From Akkermansiaceae bacterium UBA2381 (lineage in GTDB: Bacteria; Verrucomicrobiota; Verrucomicrobiia; Verrucomicrobiales; DEV007): a stretch of 64,000 nt of DNA. Shown here one piece after another: positions 49,696 to 58,486 of this stretch. The position numbers were made by a program, and so were the translations under genes. The number at the start of each line of letters is the position of its first letter. Position 1 is the stretch's first letter. The stretch is from NCBI GenBank assembly GCA_002344215.1, contig DDSV01000028.1, positions 66,287-130,286 of the forward strand, read 5' to 3'. The notes under the pieces are model-generated. The model did no database searches. It was given only the letters and a program-made list of their open reading frames with translations, and was not told where the DNA came from.

Positions 49696-50769
49696 ATGAG
49701 AATTGGACTTCTTAACGGAGGGGGAGACTGCCCCGGGCTGAATGCGGTCACCCACGGCGTCGTTGGAAGCGCGACGAAGCTTGGATGGGAAGTCCTCGGG
49801 TTCAAAAACGGTTTTGAAGGTCTCCTGGAGCAAGGGGACTACAAAGTGCTCCGGGTGGAAAAGACCGAGGGCATCCTCAAGCAGGGGGGCACCATTCTCG
49901 GATCCTCGAACCGGGGACATTTTTCCTCGAAAATTGGTGCCGGAGGTCTGCGCCGGATTCCGGAGGAATATATGCAGGAGGCCTTTACCACGCTGCGGGA
50001 TCTTGAAGTGGATGCACTCATCTGTGTGGGCGGTGATGGAAGCCTGACCACCGCTCTGCAGTTCTATGAGGAGGGATTTCCCATCGTGGGCGTGCCAAAG
50101 ACGATCGACAATGACCTCGGGGCGACGGCGATGACCTTTGGTTTCGACTCCGCGATTCAAGTGGTGGCGGAATCACTGGACCGCCTTCACACCACGGCGG
50201 AAAGCCATAGCCGTATCATGGTGCTTGAGGTGATGGGCAGGCACGCCGGATGGATTGCGCTTTATGGCGGGATCGGCGGCGGAGCGAGCAGTATTCTTAT
50301 TCCCGAGATCCCTTTCTGCCATGAGCGGGTAGCCGAGGCCATTCTTCAGCGCGAGGAGCACGGGTTTCATAGTTCGCTCGTGGTGGTGGCCGAGGGAGCC
50401 GTGGAAGTGGGAGGCGGACTCGTCGTCGAAGACGCCGGAACCGGAGGGGAATTCCGGCTTGGCGGGATCGGTGACCAGGTGGCGGGAAAATTGTCGCAGC
50501 TCACCGGCAAGGAAACGCGATGCACCCGGCTGGGGCACCTTCAGCGCGGCGGCAGCCCGACCTGTCTCGACCGGGTTCTGGGGATGCGATTCGGGGTAAA
50601 AGCCGTAAATTTGATAGAAGAAAAGCGTTTTGGTCGTATGGTCAGCTACCAGCAGTACCACGTCGGATCCGTTACGATTGAGGATGCCGTGCGAAAGCTG
50701 AACCTGGTGGATCCCGAGGGCGAAGTCGTTGCGGCGGCAAAAGCGATCGGAATTTGTTTTGGAGATTGA
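49696..50769 (+). CDS. 6-phosphofructokinase
   Basis: A 357-residue phosphofructokinase with LLNGGGDCPGLNAV, VGGDGS (111-116), VPKTIDND (133-140) and EVMGRHAGWIAL. In the E. coli numbering the residue after GGD is Gly, as in ATP-dependent enzymes, whereas the Lys in PKTIDND is usual for pyrophosphate-dependent or group III enzymes. So phosphoryl donor specificity is mixed and cannot be fixed here. It phosphorylates fructose 6-phosphate in glycolysis. An Lrp-type regulator begins 29 bases downstream. Confidence 0.92.
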   Translation: MRIGLLNGGGDCPGLNAVTHGVVGSATKLGWEVLGFKNGFEGLLEQGDYKVLRVEKTEGILKQGGTILGSSNRGHFSSKIGAGGLRRIPEEYMQEAFTTLRDLEVDALICVGGDGSLTTALQFYEEGFPIVGVPKTIDNDLGATAMTFGFDSAIQVVAESLDRLHTTAESHSRIMVLEVMGRHAGWIALYGGIGGGASSILIPEIPFCHERVAEAILQREEHGFHSSLVVVAEGAVEVGGGLVVEDAGTGGEFRLGGIGDQVAGKLSQLTGKETRCTRLGHLQRGGSPTCLDRVLGMRFGVKAVNLIEEKRFGRMVSYQQYHVGSVTIEDAVRKLNLVDPEGEVVAAAKAIGICFGD

Positions 50770-50797
50770 GACCGCTCCGGCGGATGGAATATTCAGT

Positions 50798-51277
50798 ATG
50801 GATTCGTTGTTAGATTTACTACAAAAAGACGCCCGTCTCACGACCCGGCAGATCGCCGAGCGGCTCGGACAATCCGAAGCCGAGGTCGAGGAGATGCTGG
50901 CTGTCTTGAAGGATAAGGGTGCTATTCTCGGATACCACGCCGTCGTTGATCCCGAGCGCGCGGGCCAGCGTCACGTCTCCGCCCTCATTGAGGTAAAACT
51001 GACTCCCGAGCGGGATGGCGGGTTCGACAAGCTGGCCCAGCGTATCGCCCGCTTCGACCAGGTCACAAGTTGCTACCTGATGAGTGGTGGTTACGACCTT
51101 GCCGTGCTCGTCGAGGGCGAGGACCTTCGTGAAGTTGCCCGATTTGTGAGTGAGAAACTCAGCACGTTGGATGGGGTCATTTCCACCGCGACCCATTTTC
51201 AGCTCAAGGTCTACAAGCAGAGCGGTTTCATCGCCGGCGAAACTCACGCCGAAGAGCGTCTCGCCGTCACCCCCTGA
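50798..51277 (+). CDS. Lrp/AsnC family transcriptional regulator
   Basis: A 159-residue protein: winged HTH (1-55, TTRQIAERLGQSEAEVEEMLAVLKDKGAI-type sequence) and a C-terminal RAM/effector domain (VSALIEVKLTPERDGGF, VTSCYLMSGGYDLAVLVEG). The family binds amino acids and controls amino acid metabolism genes. It precedes an aminotransferase gene by 87 bases on the same strand, an arrangement typical for local control. ATG 50798 is used. Confidence 0.9.
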   Translation: MDSLLDLLQKDARLTTRQIAERLGQSEAEVEEMLAVLKDKGAILGYHAVVDPERAGQRHVSALIEVKLTPERDGGFDKLAQRIARFDQVTSCYLMSGGYDLAVLVEGEDLREVARFVSEKLSTLDGVISTATHFQLKVYKQSGFIAGETHAEERLAVTP

Positions 51278-51364
51278 GGCAATTTTCCGGGCCTCCCCGG
51301 TCCCCCTGCTTGATGAGAAGGGGGTCACCCGGAGTGGTCCCCAACCCCCGACTGATTCTATTTC

Positions 51365-52552
51365 ATGAAACCGTTGCAAGAACGCATCGCAAAGCACGTC
51401 CAGGGCCTTCCCCGCTCCGGAATCCGCGACTTCTTCGAACTCGTCATGGGCCGTGACGACGTCATCTCCCTCGGCGTCGGCGAACCGGATTTCTCCGCCC
51501 CCTGGCACATTCGCGAGGCGGCCATTTTTTCGCTCGAGAAAGGCCAGACGAGTTACACCTCGAACCTTGGATTGCTCTCCTTGCGCCAGTCTATTGCCGG
51601 TTATGTGGAGGAGCTTTTCAAGGTCTCCTACAATCCCGCCTCTGAAATTCTTGTCACCGTCGGTGTCTCCGAGGCACTTGATCTGGTTTTCCGTGCCCTC
51701 CTCAACCCGGGGGATGAGGTCATCTATCACGAGCCCTGCTACGTCAGCTACAATCCCAGCATCACGCTCGCCTACGGGGTTCCGGTGACGATTCAGACAA
51801 AGGTGGATGACAATTTTGTTCTCCGCGCCGCCGATGTGGAGGCGGCGATCACGGATAAGACGAGGGTCATCCTGCTCAACTTCCCGACCAATCCGACCGG
51901 CGCGGTCGAACCGGTGGATGAACTGGAAAAGATTGCCGCGCTCGCCATCAAACATGATTTGATCGTCGTGACCGACGAGATCTACTGCGAGCTTCTCTAC
52001 GGAGGAGCGACGGGAATGGAGCCGGGAGAGCATACTTCCATCGCGAGCTTTCCCGGAATGCGGGAGCGCACCGTTCTTCTGCACGGATTCTCGAAAGCCT
52101 TTGCCATGACAGGCTTCCGCCTCGGCTATGCGTGTGCGCCTTCCGTTCTGACCGAGGCGATGATGAAAATTCATCAGTATTCCATGCTGTGTGCTCCCAT
52201 CATGAGCCAGCAGGCCGCGATCGAGGCACTCAAGAACGGTGCTCCCGAAGTCGAGCGGATGCGTCGGGCCTATGCGCAGAGACGGAATCTCATGCTGAAG
52301 CGATTTGCGGAAATGGGCTTGCCTTGTTTCTCCCCGGGAGGGGCCTTCTACATGTTCCCGGATATTCGGAAATATGGTCTCACCAGCAAGGAATTCGCGC
52401 TTCGTCTCCTCGAGGAGGAAAGTGTCGCGGTGGTTCCCGGAAGCGCCTTCGGTACTGCCGGCGAAGGTTCCGTGCGGGCCTGTTATGCAACCGCCTACGA
52501 TAAGATCGAGATCGCGATGGACCGGATGGCGAATTTCGTGAGCCGACTCTAG
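51365..52552 (+). CDS. PLP-dependent class I/II aminotransferase
   Basis: A 395-residue aspartate-aminotransferase-fold enzyme. GVGEPDFSAPWHIREAA, YTSNLGLLSLRQSIA, NFPTNPTGAVEPVDELEK, DEIYCELLYGG and the PLP Lys in HGFSKAFAMTGFRLGY are visible. The protein resembles PatA/MalY-like or AspB-type aminotransferases; the substrate (aromatic, aspartate or N-acetyl-diaminopimelate) is uncertain. Lrp-type regulator upstream. Confidence 0.92.
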   Translation: MKPLQERIAKHVQGLPRSGIRDFFELVMGRDDVISLGVGEPDFSAPWHIREAAIFSLEKGQTSYTSNLGLLSLRQSIAGYVEELFKVSYNPASEILVTVGVSEALDLVFRALLNPGDEVIYHEPCYVSYNPSITLAYGVPVTIQTKVDDNFVLRAADVEAAITDKTRVILLNFPTNPTGAVEPVDELEKIAALAIKHDLIVVTDEIYCELLYGGATGMEPGEHTSIASFPGMRERTVLLHGFSKAFAMTGFRLGYACAPSVLTEAMMKIHQYSMLCAPIMSQQAAIEALKNGAPEVERMRRAYAQRRNLMLKRFAEMGLPCFSPGGAFYMFPDIRKYGLTSKEFALRLLEEESVAVVPGSAFGTAGEGSVRACYATAYDKIEIAMDRMANFVSRL

Positions 52553-52576
52553 AATACCTTTTTTCCCTACTCTGCC

Positions 52577-53290
52577 ATGGCCCAGGTCACCAAAGCTGTC
52601 ATTCTCGCCGCCGGGCGGGGAACCCGAATGAAAGAGCTCACCGATGAGCTGCCCAAACCCATGGTCACGGTGAAGGGTGTTCCGATCCTTGAGTCTATCG
52701 TCCGGGGACTGGTTGCGAACGGTGTCAGTCAGATCCTCATCGTAGTCGGTTATCGGAAGGAAGTTATCACCGACTATTTCGCTGATGGATCCGGATTCGG
52801 ATGCGGGATCAGTTACATCGAACAGGTGGTTCAGGATGGCACCGGAAGGGTCGTCGATCTAGCGAGGGATTTTGCCGGAGAGGATCCCTTTATTCTCAGC
52901 TACGGGGACATCCTCGTTTCCCCCGAGTCCTATGCTCCCCTGGTCGACTTCACGAACGTGGATGGAAAGCTCACCGTGAAGATTGATGAAGATGTCCGCA
53001 AGGGCGGTGCCGTTTTTATCGAGGACGGACTGGTCACTAATCTCATCGAAAAACCAAAAGACGGTGAGCCGACGAGCCCTTATTACAATGCGGGTATCTA
53101 CGTTTTCTCGCCGGTGATTTTTGAGTACACCGCTGAGTTGCAATTGTCCCCGCGCGGAGAGTATGAACTCACCGACGCGATTGCCGCGCAGGTGCGTGAC
53201 GGGCTCAGGATTGAAGCGGTTGAACTCTCAGGTGACTGGGCCGATGTCCGTGATCCCGAGGTCTTGCGCGATCTCAACGAAAGTGCCTGA
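52577..53290 (+). CDS. Sugar nucleotidyltransferase
   Basis: A 237-residue NTP_transferase enzyme with the signature VILAAGRGTRMKELTDELPKP, LILIVVGYRKEVI-type strand and SYGDILVSPESY containing the metal Asp. It transfers a nucleotidyl group to a sugar or alcohol phosphate (as RfbA, LicC or MurU relatives). Small size and lack of a C-terminal helix suggest the LicC/MurU class. It follows the aminotransferase by 24 bases and overlaps the convergent Nudix gene by 17 bases. Confidence 0.88.
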   Translation: MAQVTKAVILAAGRGTRMKELTDELPKPMVTVKGVPILESIVRGLVANGVSQILIVVGYRKEVITDYFADGSGFGCGISYIEQVVQDGTGRVVDLARDFAGEDPFILSYGDILVSPESYAPLVDFTNVDGKLTVKIDEDVRKGGAVFIEDGLVTNLIEKPKDGEPTSPYYNAGIYVFSPVIFEYTAELQLSPRGEYELTDAIAAQVRDGLRIEAVELSGDWADVRDPEVLRDLNESA

Positions 53291-53837
53291 CTTGGTTTTC
53301 GAGAGCGAGCCTGAGTAGGGCCATGACGGAGATTGAGTCGGTGATTTCGCCACGTTTCACCATTTCGATGGCTTCGGACAGGGGGAGGCGACGGACACGA
53401 AGGGCTTCGGTCTCCTCGGGTGCTGCTTCGACCTGAGTTAGGCCGGTCGCGACAAAGATCGTGGCGCGTTCATCGCTGACGGAGTTGGAGAGGGCGAGAT
53501 CATCCAACAGGACCCTGTAGTGTCCGGCAAGCAACCCTGTCTCCTCGCGCAGTTCGCGCTGGGCGGCGGCGAGTGGTGATTCGCCCTCGGGACATCCGCC
53601 TTCAGGAATTTCCCATTCGTATTGGTTCAGCGTGTAGCGATACTGTCCGACCAACCAGGTGAAACCCTCCTCGTCAATCGGGACAACACCGATGGCGCGG
53701 TTCTTAAAATGAACCACTCCGTAGATTCCGGGGCCGCCGGACGGATTGGTGACCTCACTCTCCGTCACCCGGATCCAGGGGTTTTCGTAGATGTCACGCG
53801 TCCGGTGGGTGATCCATGGATTTTCTTTAGAGCTCAT
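53274..53837 (-). CDS. Nudix hydrolase, ADP-ribose pyrophosphatase-like
   Basis: A 187-residue Nudix protein: AIGVVPIDEEGFTWLVGQYRY, then EIPEGGCPEGESPLAAAQRELREETGLLA, a complete Nudix box with GX5EX7REUXEEXGU. It matches the NUDT5/NudF-like class that hydrolyses ADP-ribose or sugar nucleotides. The end of the gene overlaps the convergent nucleotidyltransferase gene by 17 bases. Upstream is the basic protein gene at 53958, divergent. Confidence 0.92.
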   Translation of the reverse strand: MSSKENPWITHRTRDIYENPWIRVTESEVTNPSGGPGIYGVVHFKNRAIGVVPIDEEGFTWLVGQYRYTLNQYEWEIPEGGCPEGESPLAAAQRELREETGLLAGHYRVLLDDLALSNSVSDERATIFVATGLTQVEAAPEETEALRVRRLPLSEAIEMVKRGEITDSISVMALLRLALENQVRHFR

Positions 53838-53957
53838 CGGGTTGACGGGGCGGACCGTTTCAGGTCAATCCTGCCTCGGTTTAGCGGGATTTCCACTTGC
53901 CACCATGGGAATTTTGCCTTTTAATCAGCGCTCTTCGCAGCATGCGGATCGATCATT

Positions 53958-54263
53958 ATGGGTAAACAGCACAATAAAGTTGAGAAACGCGTCCGCCGCA
54001 AAAGTTACTTGAAGCGGAAAGCCGAGGGCGTGAAGGCTCAGGTGGCACTCAACAAGAAGTCGGGTTCCAAAAAGAAAGTGGTAACCAAGGAGATCAAAGC
54101 AGTCGAGGCTGATGACGCGGTGACCGCTGTGGCAACCGGCGATACGGCTGCGGCCGAGGCAACCAAGAAGAAGGCAGCAGCGAAAAAGGCTCCTGCAGCG
54201 AAAAAGGCTCCTGCGGCTAAAAAAGCTGCGACCAAAAAAGCGGCTCCTAAGAAGTCTACCTGA
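53958..54263 (+). CDS. Basic Lys/Ala-rich small protein (histone H1-like tail)
   Basis: A 101-residue protein. Residues 1-24 (MGKQHNKVEKRVRRKSYLKR) form a basic conserved-looking segment; the C-terminal 35 residues are AAKKAPAAKKA-type repeats like eukaryotic histone H1 or bacterial Hc1/AlgR3-type tails. Predicted charge is strongly positive apart from a short acidic stretch (EADDAV). It probably binds nucleic acids. Such proteins occur in Verrucomicrobiota and Chlamydiota. No Shine-Dalgarno. Confidence 0.8.
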   Translation: MGKQHNKVEKRVRRKSYLKRKAEGVKAQVALNKKSGSKKKVVTKEIKAVEADDAVTAVATGDTAAAEATKKKAAAKKAPAAKKAPAAKKAATKKAAPKKST

Positions 54264-54312
54264 TTTCGGAGCTGACTCTTCCGGCGATAATCTCGCGGGT
54301 GAGTTCGTGGTC

Positions 54313-54432
54313 GGCGGCCGGACTTTCGGTGGCAGCCGGAGCGGCCGCCCTACAACGGGAGTGCGAACGTCAGCTTTATTCCTGTAGGGCAAGCGCCCCG
54401 CTTACCTTCGTCTATCTCCCGCCAGCGGGGAG
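54313..54432. repeat. Composite inverted-repeat element between basic protein and YacP genes
   Basis: Three nested or adjacent inverted repeats: GGCGGCCG (54313-54320) with CGGCCGCC (54342-54349), GCCCTACA (54347-54354) with TGTAGGGC (54383-54390), and CTCCC with GGGAG around 54416-54432. The whole resembles GC-rich dispersed intergenic repeats of Verrucomicrobiota (recognised from memory, not searched). No T-run, so not a typical terminator. Confidence 0.6.
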
Positions 54433-54497
54433 AGGCTGAGCGCCGGATTTACTTCGGTGCCTTGATTCGATTCTGCAGTGGCGATACTATTCCGTCC

Positions 54498-54953
54498 ATG
54501 AGCGACCAGCGGCCCTCATTCTTGCTGGTCGACGGGAATAACATCATTCACGCGTGGGCTGATCTCCTTCAGCTTCATCAGAAGCGGGGAGGGCTCGCGC
54601 ACGCGGAACTTATCCGGCGACTGGGAGAACTTCGGGATTTTTCAGGCTATCGTATCGTCCTTGTCTTCGATGGTACCGGGTCCACTGCCAGCGACGAGCG
54701 GAGCCCGGGCGGTTTGCAGGTGATCTACACCAGCCGGAGCCATACCGCCGATGATGTGATTGAGCGACTCGCGATCAAATACGCGGGAACCTATCAAATC
54801 ATCGTCGCGACCGATGACAGGGCGGAACAGGATGTCGTCGTTGCTGCAGGCGGTGAGGCAATGTCCTCTGATGCCCTCCGCCAGCTTCTGGAATCGGGGA
54901 GACGTGATCTCGATGATTGGCTGAGAAGACACCGGAGACGGGACCGGGATTGA
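54498..54953 (+). CDS. NYN-domain (YacP/Rae1-like) endoribonuclease
   Basis: A 151-residue protein starting MSDQRPSFLLVDGNNIIHAW. The motif DGNNxIHAW, VFDGTG and ATDDRAEQD place it in the YacP/NYN family, PIN-like RNases; Rae1 of Bacillus is a translation-dependent mRNA nuclease. The aspartates would bind metal. It stands 75 bases upstream of the coiled-coil membrane protein gene. Confidence 0.85.
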   Translation: MSDQRPSFLLVDGNNIIHAWADLLQLHQKRGGLAHAELIRRLGELRDFSGYRIVLVFDGTGSTASDERSPGGLQVIYTSRSHTADDVIERLAIKYAGTYQIIVATDDRAEQDVVVAAGGEAMSSDALRQLLESGRRDLDDWLRRHRRRDRD

Positions 54954-55028
54954 TCTAATTGTCACCGGGATTGTAGAGGACTCGCCGTTCTTGCATGTCG
55001 GCGGGCGACACCGTAGCGTAGTTTCACC

Positions 55029-56378
55029 ATGTCCCACTTAACACCGGAACGTCTTTGGAAAAGACGCGCGACCTCGCTCTCGCGATGCGTGAATTCCGGT
55101 TTCTGGCTGGAGCGCTTCAATCTTCTGGCTACGGGAGTCTTTATTCTCTTTGTCCTCCTCGTTCTCGGATTCCGGACCTATCGCAGTGAGTGGTTCCGAA
55201 TGGACCTTGCCCTCGTGGGGCTCGCGATAGTTCTCTTGGGAGCCGCTGTTCTGGCCTGGTCGCAGAGTCGGAGCCGCTTTATCGGAGTGGAGGAAGGCCT
55301 CGCGCGTCTGGATGATCGGCTCCATTTGCACAACCGCCTTTCCTCCGCCAACCGTGGGGTGGGAGCCTGGGCTGACTACCTTCCAGATGATTCGCACCTC
55401 GCCGCTTTCCGCTGGAACTGGCTGAGGTCCTGGTTGCCGGGAGTCATCGGACTCGCGGCAGCGATCGGCGCCTGTCTCATCACCTTTCCCGCTCTCGATG
55501 TGAACGAAAAAGTCGCGCCGGTTGAGCCCGGAGCCTGGGAGCAAATGGAAGACTGGGTCGCCACTCTCGAGGAGGAGCAGTTGATTCAGGAGGACGCGCT
55601 TGAGGAGATCGCGCAGAAGATCGAGGAACTCCGTGAACAGCCCGAAGAGGAATGGTTCAGTCACTCAAGCCTCGAGGCGACGGATACGCTCGCTGACACC
55701 CTCGGCCGGCAACTCCGCGACCTGGCCTCGGAGATGGCCACTCTGGAGCGCGATATTTCCGCCCTGAAAAACTTCTCCCCGGAGATGTCTGAAGAGACCC
55801 GGCAAAAGTTGATGAAGGAGTATGAGGAAGCCCTCGAAGCGCTCGAAGCGCTCGAGAGCAGCGGGATGGCGGTGAATGAGGAACTGTTGAAACAGTTGCA
55901 GGAGATCGATCCCTCGAAGCTGGGGAAGGAGACGCTCAGCAAACTTTCCGGTGAGCAACTGAAACAAGTTCAGGATCAGTTGCGAAAGAGTTCCGGTGCC
56001 CTGGGCTCGATGGAGGGACTTCCTCCCATGAGTGAGGCACAGGAGATGGCAATGGAGAGAGAAATGCGTGCGGATGAGGGGATGGGGGGCGGAGCCGGGG
56101 GCGTGGACCGGGGGCGCGGAGATGCTCCGCTCTATTTTGGTGATACGGAGGACAATCTCGGGACCAACGCCGTGGAGCAGGTCACCAATGACGATTTATC
56201 GAAAGCAACCATCGGCGAAGTCCTCGGTCTCGGGGAGACGGAACGGGAGGTCGACAAGACTCCGGCCAATGCCAGGGATGGTGGGGCTGTCTCCTCGACC
56301 GGGCAGGGCGGTGAGGCCGTTTCCCGGGAGGTCCTGAGGCCGGATGAGCAACTCCTGCTCAAGCGTTATTTCAAGTAG
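55029..56378 (+). CDS. Membrane protein with long acidic coiled coil (MoxR-cluster type)
   Basis: A 449-residue protein. Three hydrophobic segments (about 35-52, 62-80, 137-157: GVIGLAAAIGACLITFPAL) are followed by an acidic coiled coil of Glu/Leu heptads (165-335, with EALEALEALES repeats) and a C-terminal acidic, Gly-rich region. No family name can be assigned with confidence; such DUF4175-like proteins occur near MoxR/DUF58 genes in Bacteroidota and Verrucomicrobiota. A Nudix gene follows 32 bases downstream. Confidence 0.75.
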   Translation: MSHLTPERLWKRRATSLSRCVNSGFWLERFNLLATGVFILFVLLVLGFRTYRSEWFRMDLALVGLAIVLLGAAVLAWSQSRSRFIGVEEGLARLDDRLHLHNRLSSANRGVGAWADYLPDDSHLAAFRWNWLRSWLPGVIGLAAAIGACLITFPALDVNEKVAPVEPGAWEQMEDWVATLEEEQLIQEDALEEIAQKIEELREQPEEEWFSHSSLEATDTLADTLGRQLRDLASEMATLERDISALKNFSPEMSEETRQKLMKEYEEALEALEALESSGMAVNEELLKQLQEIDPSKLGKETLSKLSGEQLKQVQDQLRKSSGALGSMEGLPPMSEAQEMAMEREMRADEGMGGGAGGVDRGRGDAPLYFGDTEDNLGTNAVEQVTNDDLSKATIGEVLGLGETEREVDKTPANARDGGAVSSTGQGGEAVSREVLRPDEQLLLKRYFK

Positions 56379-56410
56379 GTCGATTTCTCCCCTCCTCAGC
56401 GTCTTTATTC

Positions 56411-56953
56411 ATGCACCGCCAGACTCTTATCGCGCTCCTCGACCGTTATGTGACACGCTACCCGTCCGAGGCAGACACGGCCCTTCGCTTTCGGGACTTT
56501 GTCATTCGAAATCCCGGGTGCTTCGAGCGTCATCTCGCGGAAGGCCACGTCACTGGATCCGCCTGGATCGTTGATTCGACCGGTGAGAGAACGCTTCTCA
56601 CTCATCATCGAAAACTAAATATCTGGCTTCAGCCCGGAGGTCATGCCGACGGAGACCCGGACGTTCTCGCTGTTGCCCGTCGGGAGTGTTTTGAGGAGAC
56701 CGGACTCACCGATATTGTCGCAGTCAGTGAGGAAATCTTTGATCTCGATATCCATGGCATCCCCGCGCGGAAGGAGATTCCCGGCCACTACCATTACGAT
56801 GTTCGTTTCCTCTTCCGCGTTGTGGGCGATCACGAGTTCGTTGTCTCCGAAGAGTCCCACGATCTCGCCTGGGTTCCGTTGGAGAAGTTGGAGGATTACA
56901 CCACCGAGTGGTCGATGCGGCGGATGCGGGAGAAGGCGCTGGGAGTGCGGTGA
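56411..56953 (+). CDS. Nudix hydrolase
   Basis: A 180-residue Nudix protein: GSAWIVDSTGERTLLTHHRKL, then WLQPGGHADGDPDVLAVARRECFEETGL, a full Nudix box. The substrate is unknown; the layout (HHRKLNIWLQPGGH) is the phosphohydrolase type often annotated as NUDIX with HHRK motif. It ends close to a GAAA-loop hairpin that separates it from the convergent PQQ gene. Confidence 0.9.
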   Translation: MHRQTLIALLDRYVTRYPSEADTALRFRDFVIRNPGCFERHLAEGHVTGSAWIVDSTGERTLLTHHRKLNIWLQPGGHADGDPDVLAVARRECFEETGLTDIVAVSEEIFDLDIHGIPARKEIPGHYHYDVRFLFRVVGDHEFVVSEESHDLAWVPLEKLEDYTTEWSMRRMREKALGVR

Positions 56954-57003
56954 ATCTGGTCCTGGCGTCGAATTTTCTACCGGTTACATGGAATCCGATC
57001 AAC

Positions 57004-57022
57004 GGTTCGAAAGAACCATTTT
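57004..57022. terminator. GAAA-tetraloop hairpin between convergent genes
   Basis: GGTTC-GAAA-GAACC forms a 5-bp stem capped by a GNRA tetraloop, followed by ATTTT. Weak as a terminator but placed exactly between convergent genes. Confidence 0.5.
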
Positions 57023-57050
57023 AGGCATAAAATGAAATGCCGGTGAACCC

Positions 57051-58379
57051 TCACTTCCTCACCGCATAAAGCACATTATCCGTCCTCAGATAAAGCGTCC
57101 CGTTCGCCGGCACGATTGAGGCGCGGATATTCACGCTCTGGGGATTGCCGAAGTCGGTGGAATGCAGAAGCTCTCCTCCGTCAACGCCGGCGCTGTAGAC
57201 AAAGACTTCGCCGAGGTGGCTCATCAGGTAAATCTTGCCGTCGACTCCGGTGGGGGAGGATTCCAGTTTGGTCTTGGCGTCGATGGGTTTGCTCCAGACG
57301 ACTTTGCCCGAGACCGGGTGGACACAGTTGATGAATTTGTTCCGATCGTTGAGGATGTAGAAATACCCGTCGTAGAACAGGGGCGTGGGGACGTCCGAGG
57401 TCACCTCCTTGCCCTCGCTCACCCAGAGTTGCGAGGTATCGCGGAGGGTTCCGTTGCCCCCGGCTTCGATGCCGTAGATAGGCGCACCCTTCGGAGCGCA
57501 GATGAGGACGACGCCCTGACCATATACCGGCGAGGGAACGAGGCGCCAGTGACCGATCTTCTCTGGATTGTAGGTTCCCCAGCGCCAGAGCTCTTTTCCT
57601 GTCGCAGGATCGTGCCCGGTGAGGCAATCTCCACCCGAAATCACAAGTTCGGGACGCCCCTCATGCAGAATCGGGATGGGGGTGGAAAAAGCTTCGAGAG
57701 ACTCCTGCACGGCGTCAGCGGGGCGGACGTGTTTCCATTTTGTTTCTCCGGTCGCCGGGTCCAGGGCGAGAAGGTATGAATCGATCGGGCCGTCTGTCAG
57801 ACCCCGCCCGTTGACCGGGACGTTGCGCTGGAGGACCTGAAGGTAGAGAAGCCCATCGTAGAGCTGGGGAGAGCTGGAGAAAGTCCACTGGAAGGCGAAG
57901 TCGCCGTAATCAGCCTCGATATCGCGGTGCCAGAGTTGTTTTCCTTCAAAATCGTAGGCGGCGAGATCACCGTTGCCGCTGAAAAACCAGACCGTTTTCC
58001 CGTCGGTGACAGGAGAGCTGCCTGCATAGGTACTGCGTTCATCGATCCGGACACCTTTTCCAAAGGGAACAGACCAGACGATTTTTCCCGTTTTGGCGCT
58101 GAGCTTGATCCCGACCACAGCATCGGCCTTTTCATCGACCGAGGTGACGAAGACGGCATCGTCCCAGACGACCGGGGTGGATGCTCCCTCACCGGGGAGT
58201 TCGGTCTGCCACGCAACCCCGTCGGTTTTTGAGAAAACAGAGGGGAATCCCTTTTCATCCGAGGATCCGTTAAAAAACGGTCCTCTCCAGTTGGGCCAGT
58301 TTCCGGCGCTAAGCTTGGCGGGAAGCGAGCCGGTCAGGATGGCGCCAAGGAGGAGAAGGGTGATGGATGTTTTTTGCAT
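57051..58379 (-). CDS. Secreted PQQ-binding-like beta-propeller protein
   Basis: A 442-residue protein with a signal peptide (1-25, SITLLLLGAILTGSLPA) and the opening GNWPNWRGPFFNGSSDEKG. Blades end in x-G-x-x-x-W, for example KLSAKTGKIVWSVPF, AYDFEGKQLWHRD, DPATGETKWKHV and DPATGKELWRWGT. Third member of the family in the window. Function unknown; periplasmic location inferred. Confidence 0.82.
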   Translation of the reverse strand: MQKTSITLLLLGAILTGSLPAKLSAGNWPNWRGPFFNGSSDEKGFPSVFSKTDGVAWQTELPGEGASTPVVWDDAVFVTSVDEKADAVVGIKLSAKTGKIVWSVPFGKGVRIDERSTYAGSSPVTDGKTVWFFSGNGDLAAYDFEGKQLWHRDIEADYGDFAFQWTFSSSPQLYDGLLYLQVLQRNVPVNGRGLTDGPIDSYLLALDPATGETKWKHVRPADAVQESLEAFSTPIPILHEGRPELVISGGDCLTGHDPATGKELWRWGTYNPEKIGHWRLVPSPVYGQGVVLICAPKGAPIYGIEAGGNGTLRDTSQLWVSEGKEVTSDVPTPLFYDGYFYILNDRNKFINCVHPVSGKVVWSKPIDAKTKLESSPTGVDGKIYLMSHLGEVFVYSAGVDGGELLHSTDFGNPQSVNIRASIVPANGTLYLRTDNVLYAVRK

Positions 58380-58486
58380 TGTCGTCTCGGGAAATTTCGA
58401 GCTAAAGGTTGGTCAGCGACCGCTTGTCTGTCAAGAAAACGAATGGACGTGGACAGGTCGTGAATTCGCAAGACGTTCCGTTTTTG

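Noticed and set aside
45000..57000. A defence or secretion island formed by the moxR gene (42508) and the coiled-coil membrane protein (55029)
   Set aside because: They are 11 kb apart with unrelated genes between; no DUF58 or VWA partner, so no cluster can be claimed.
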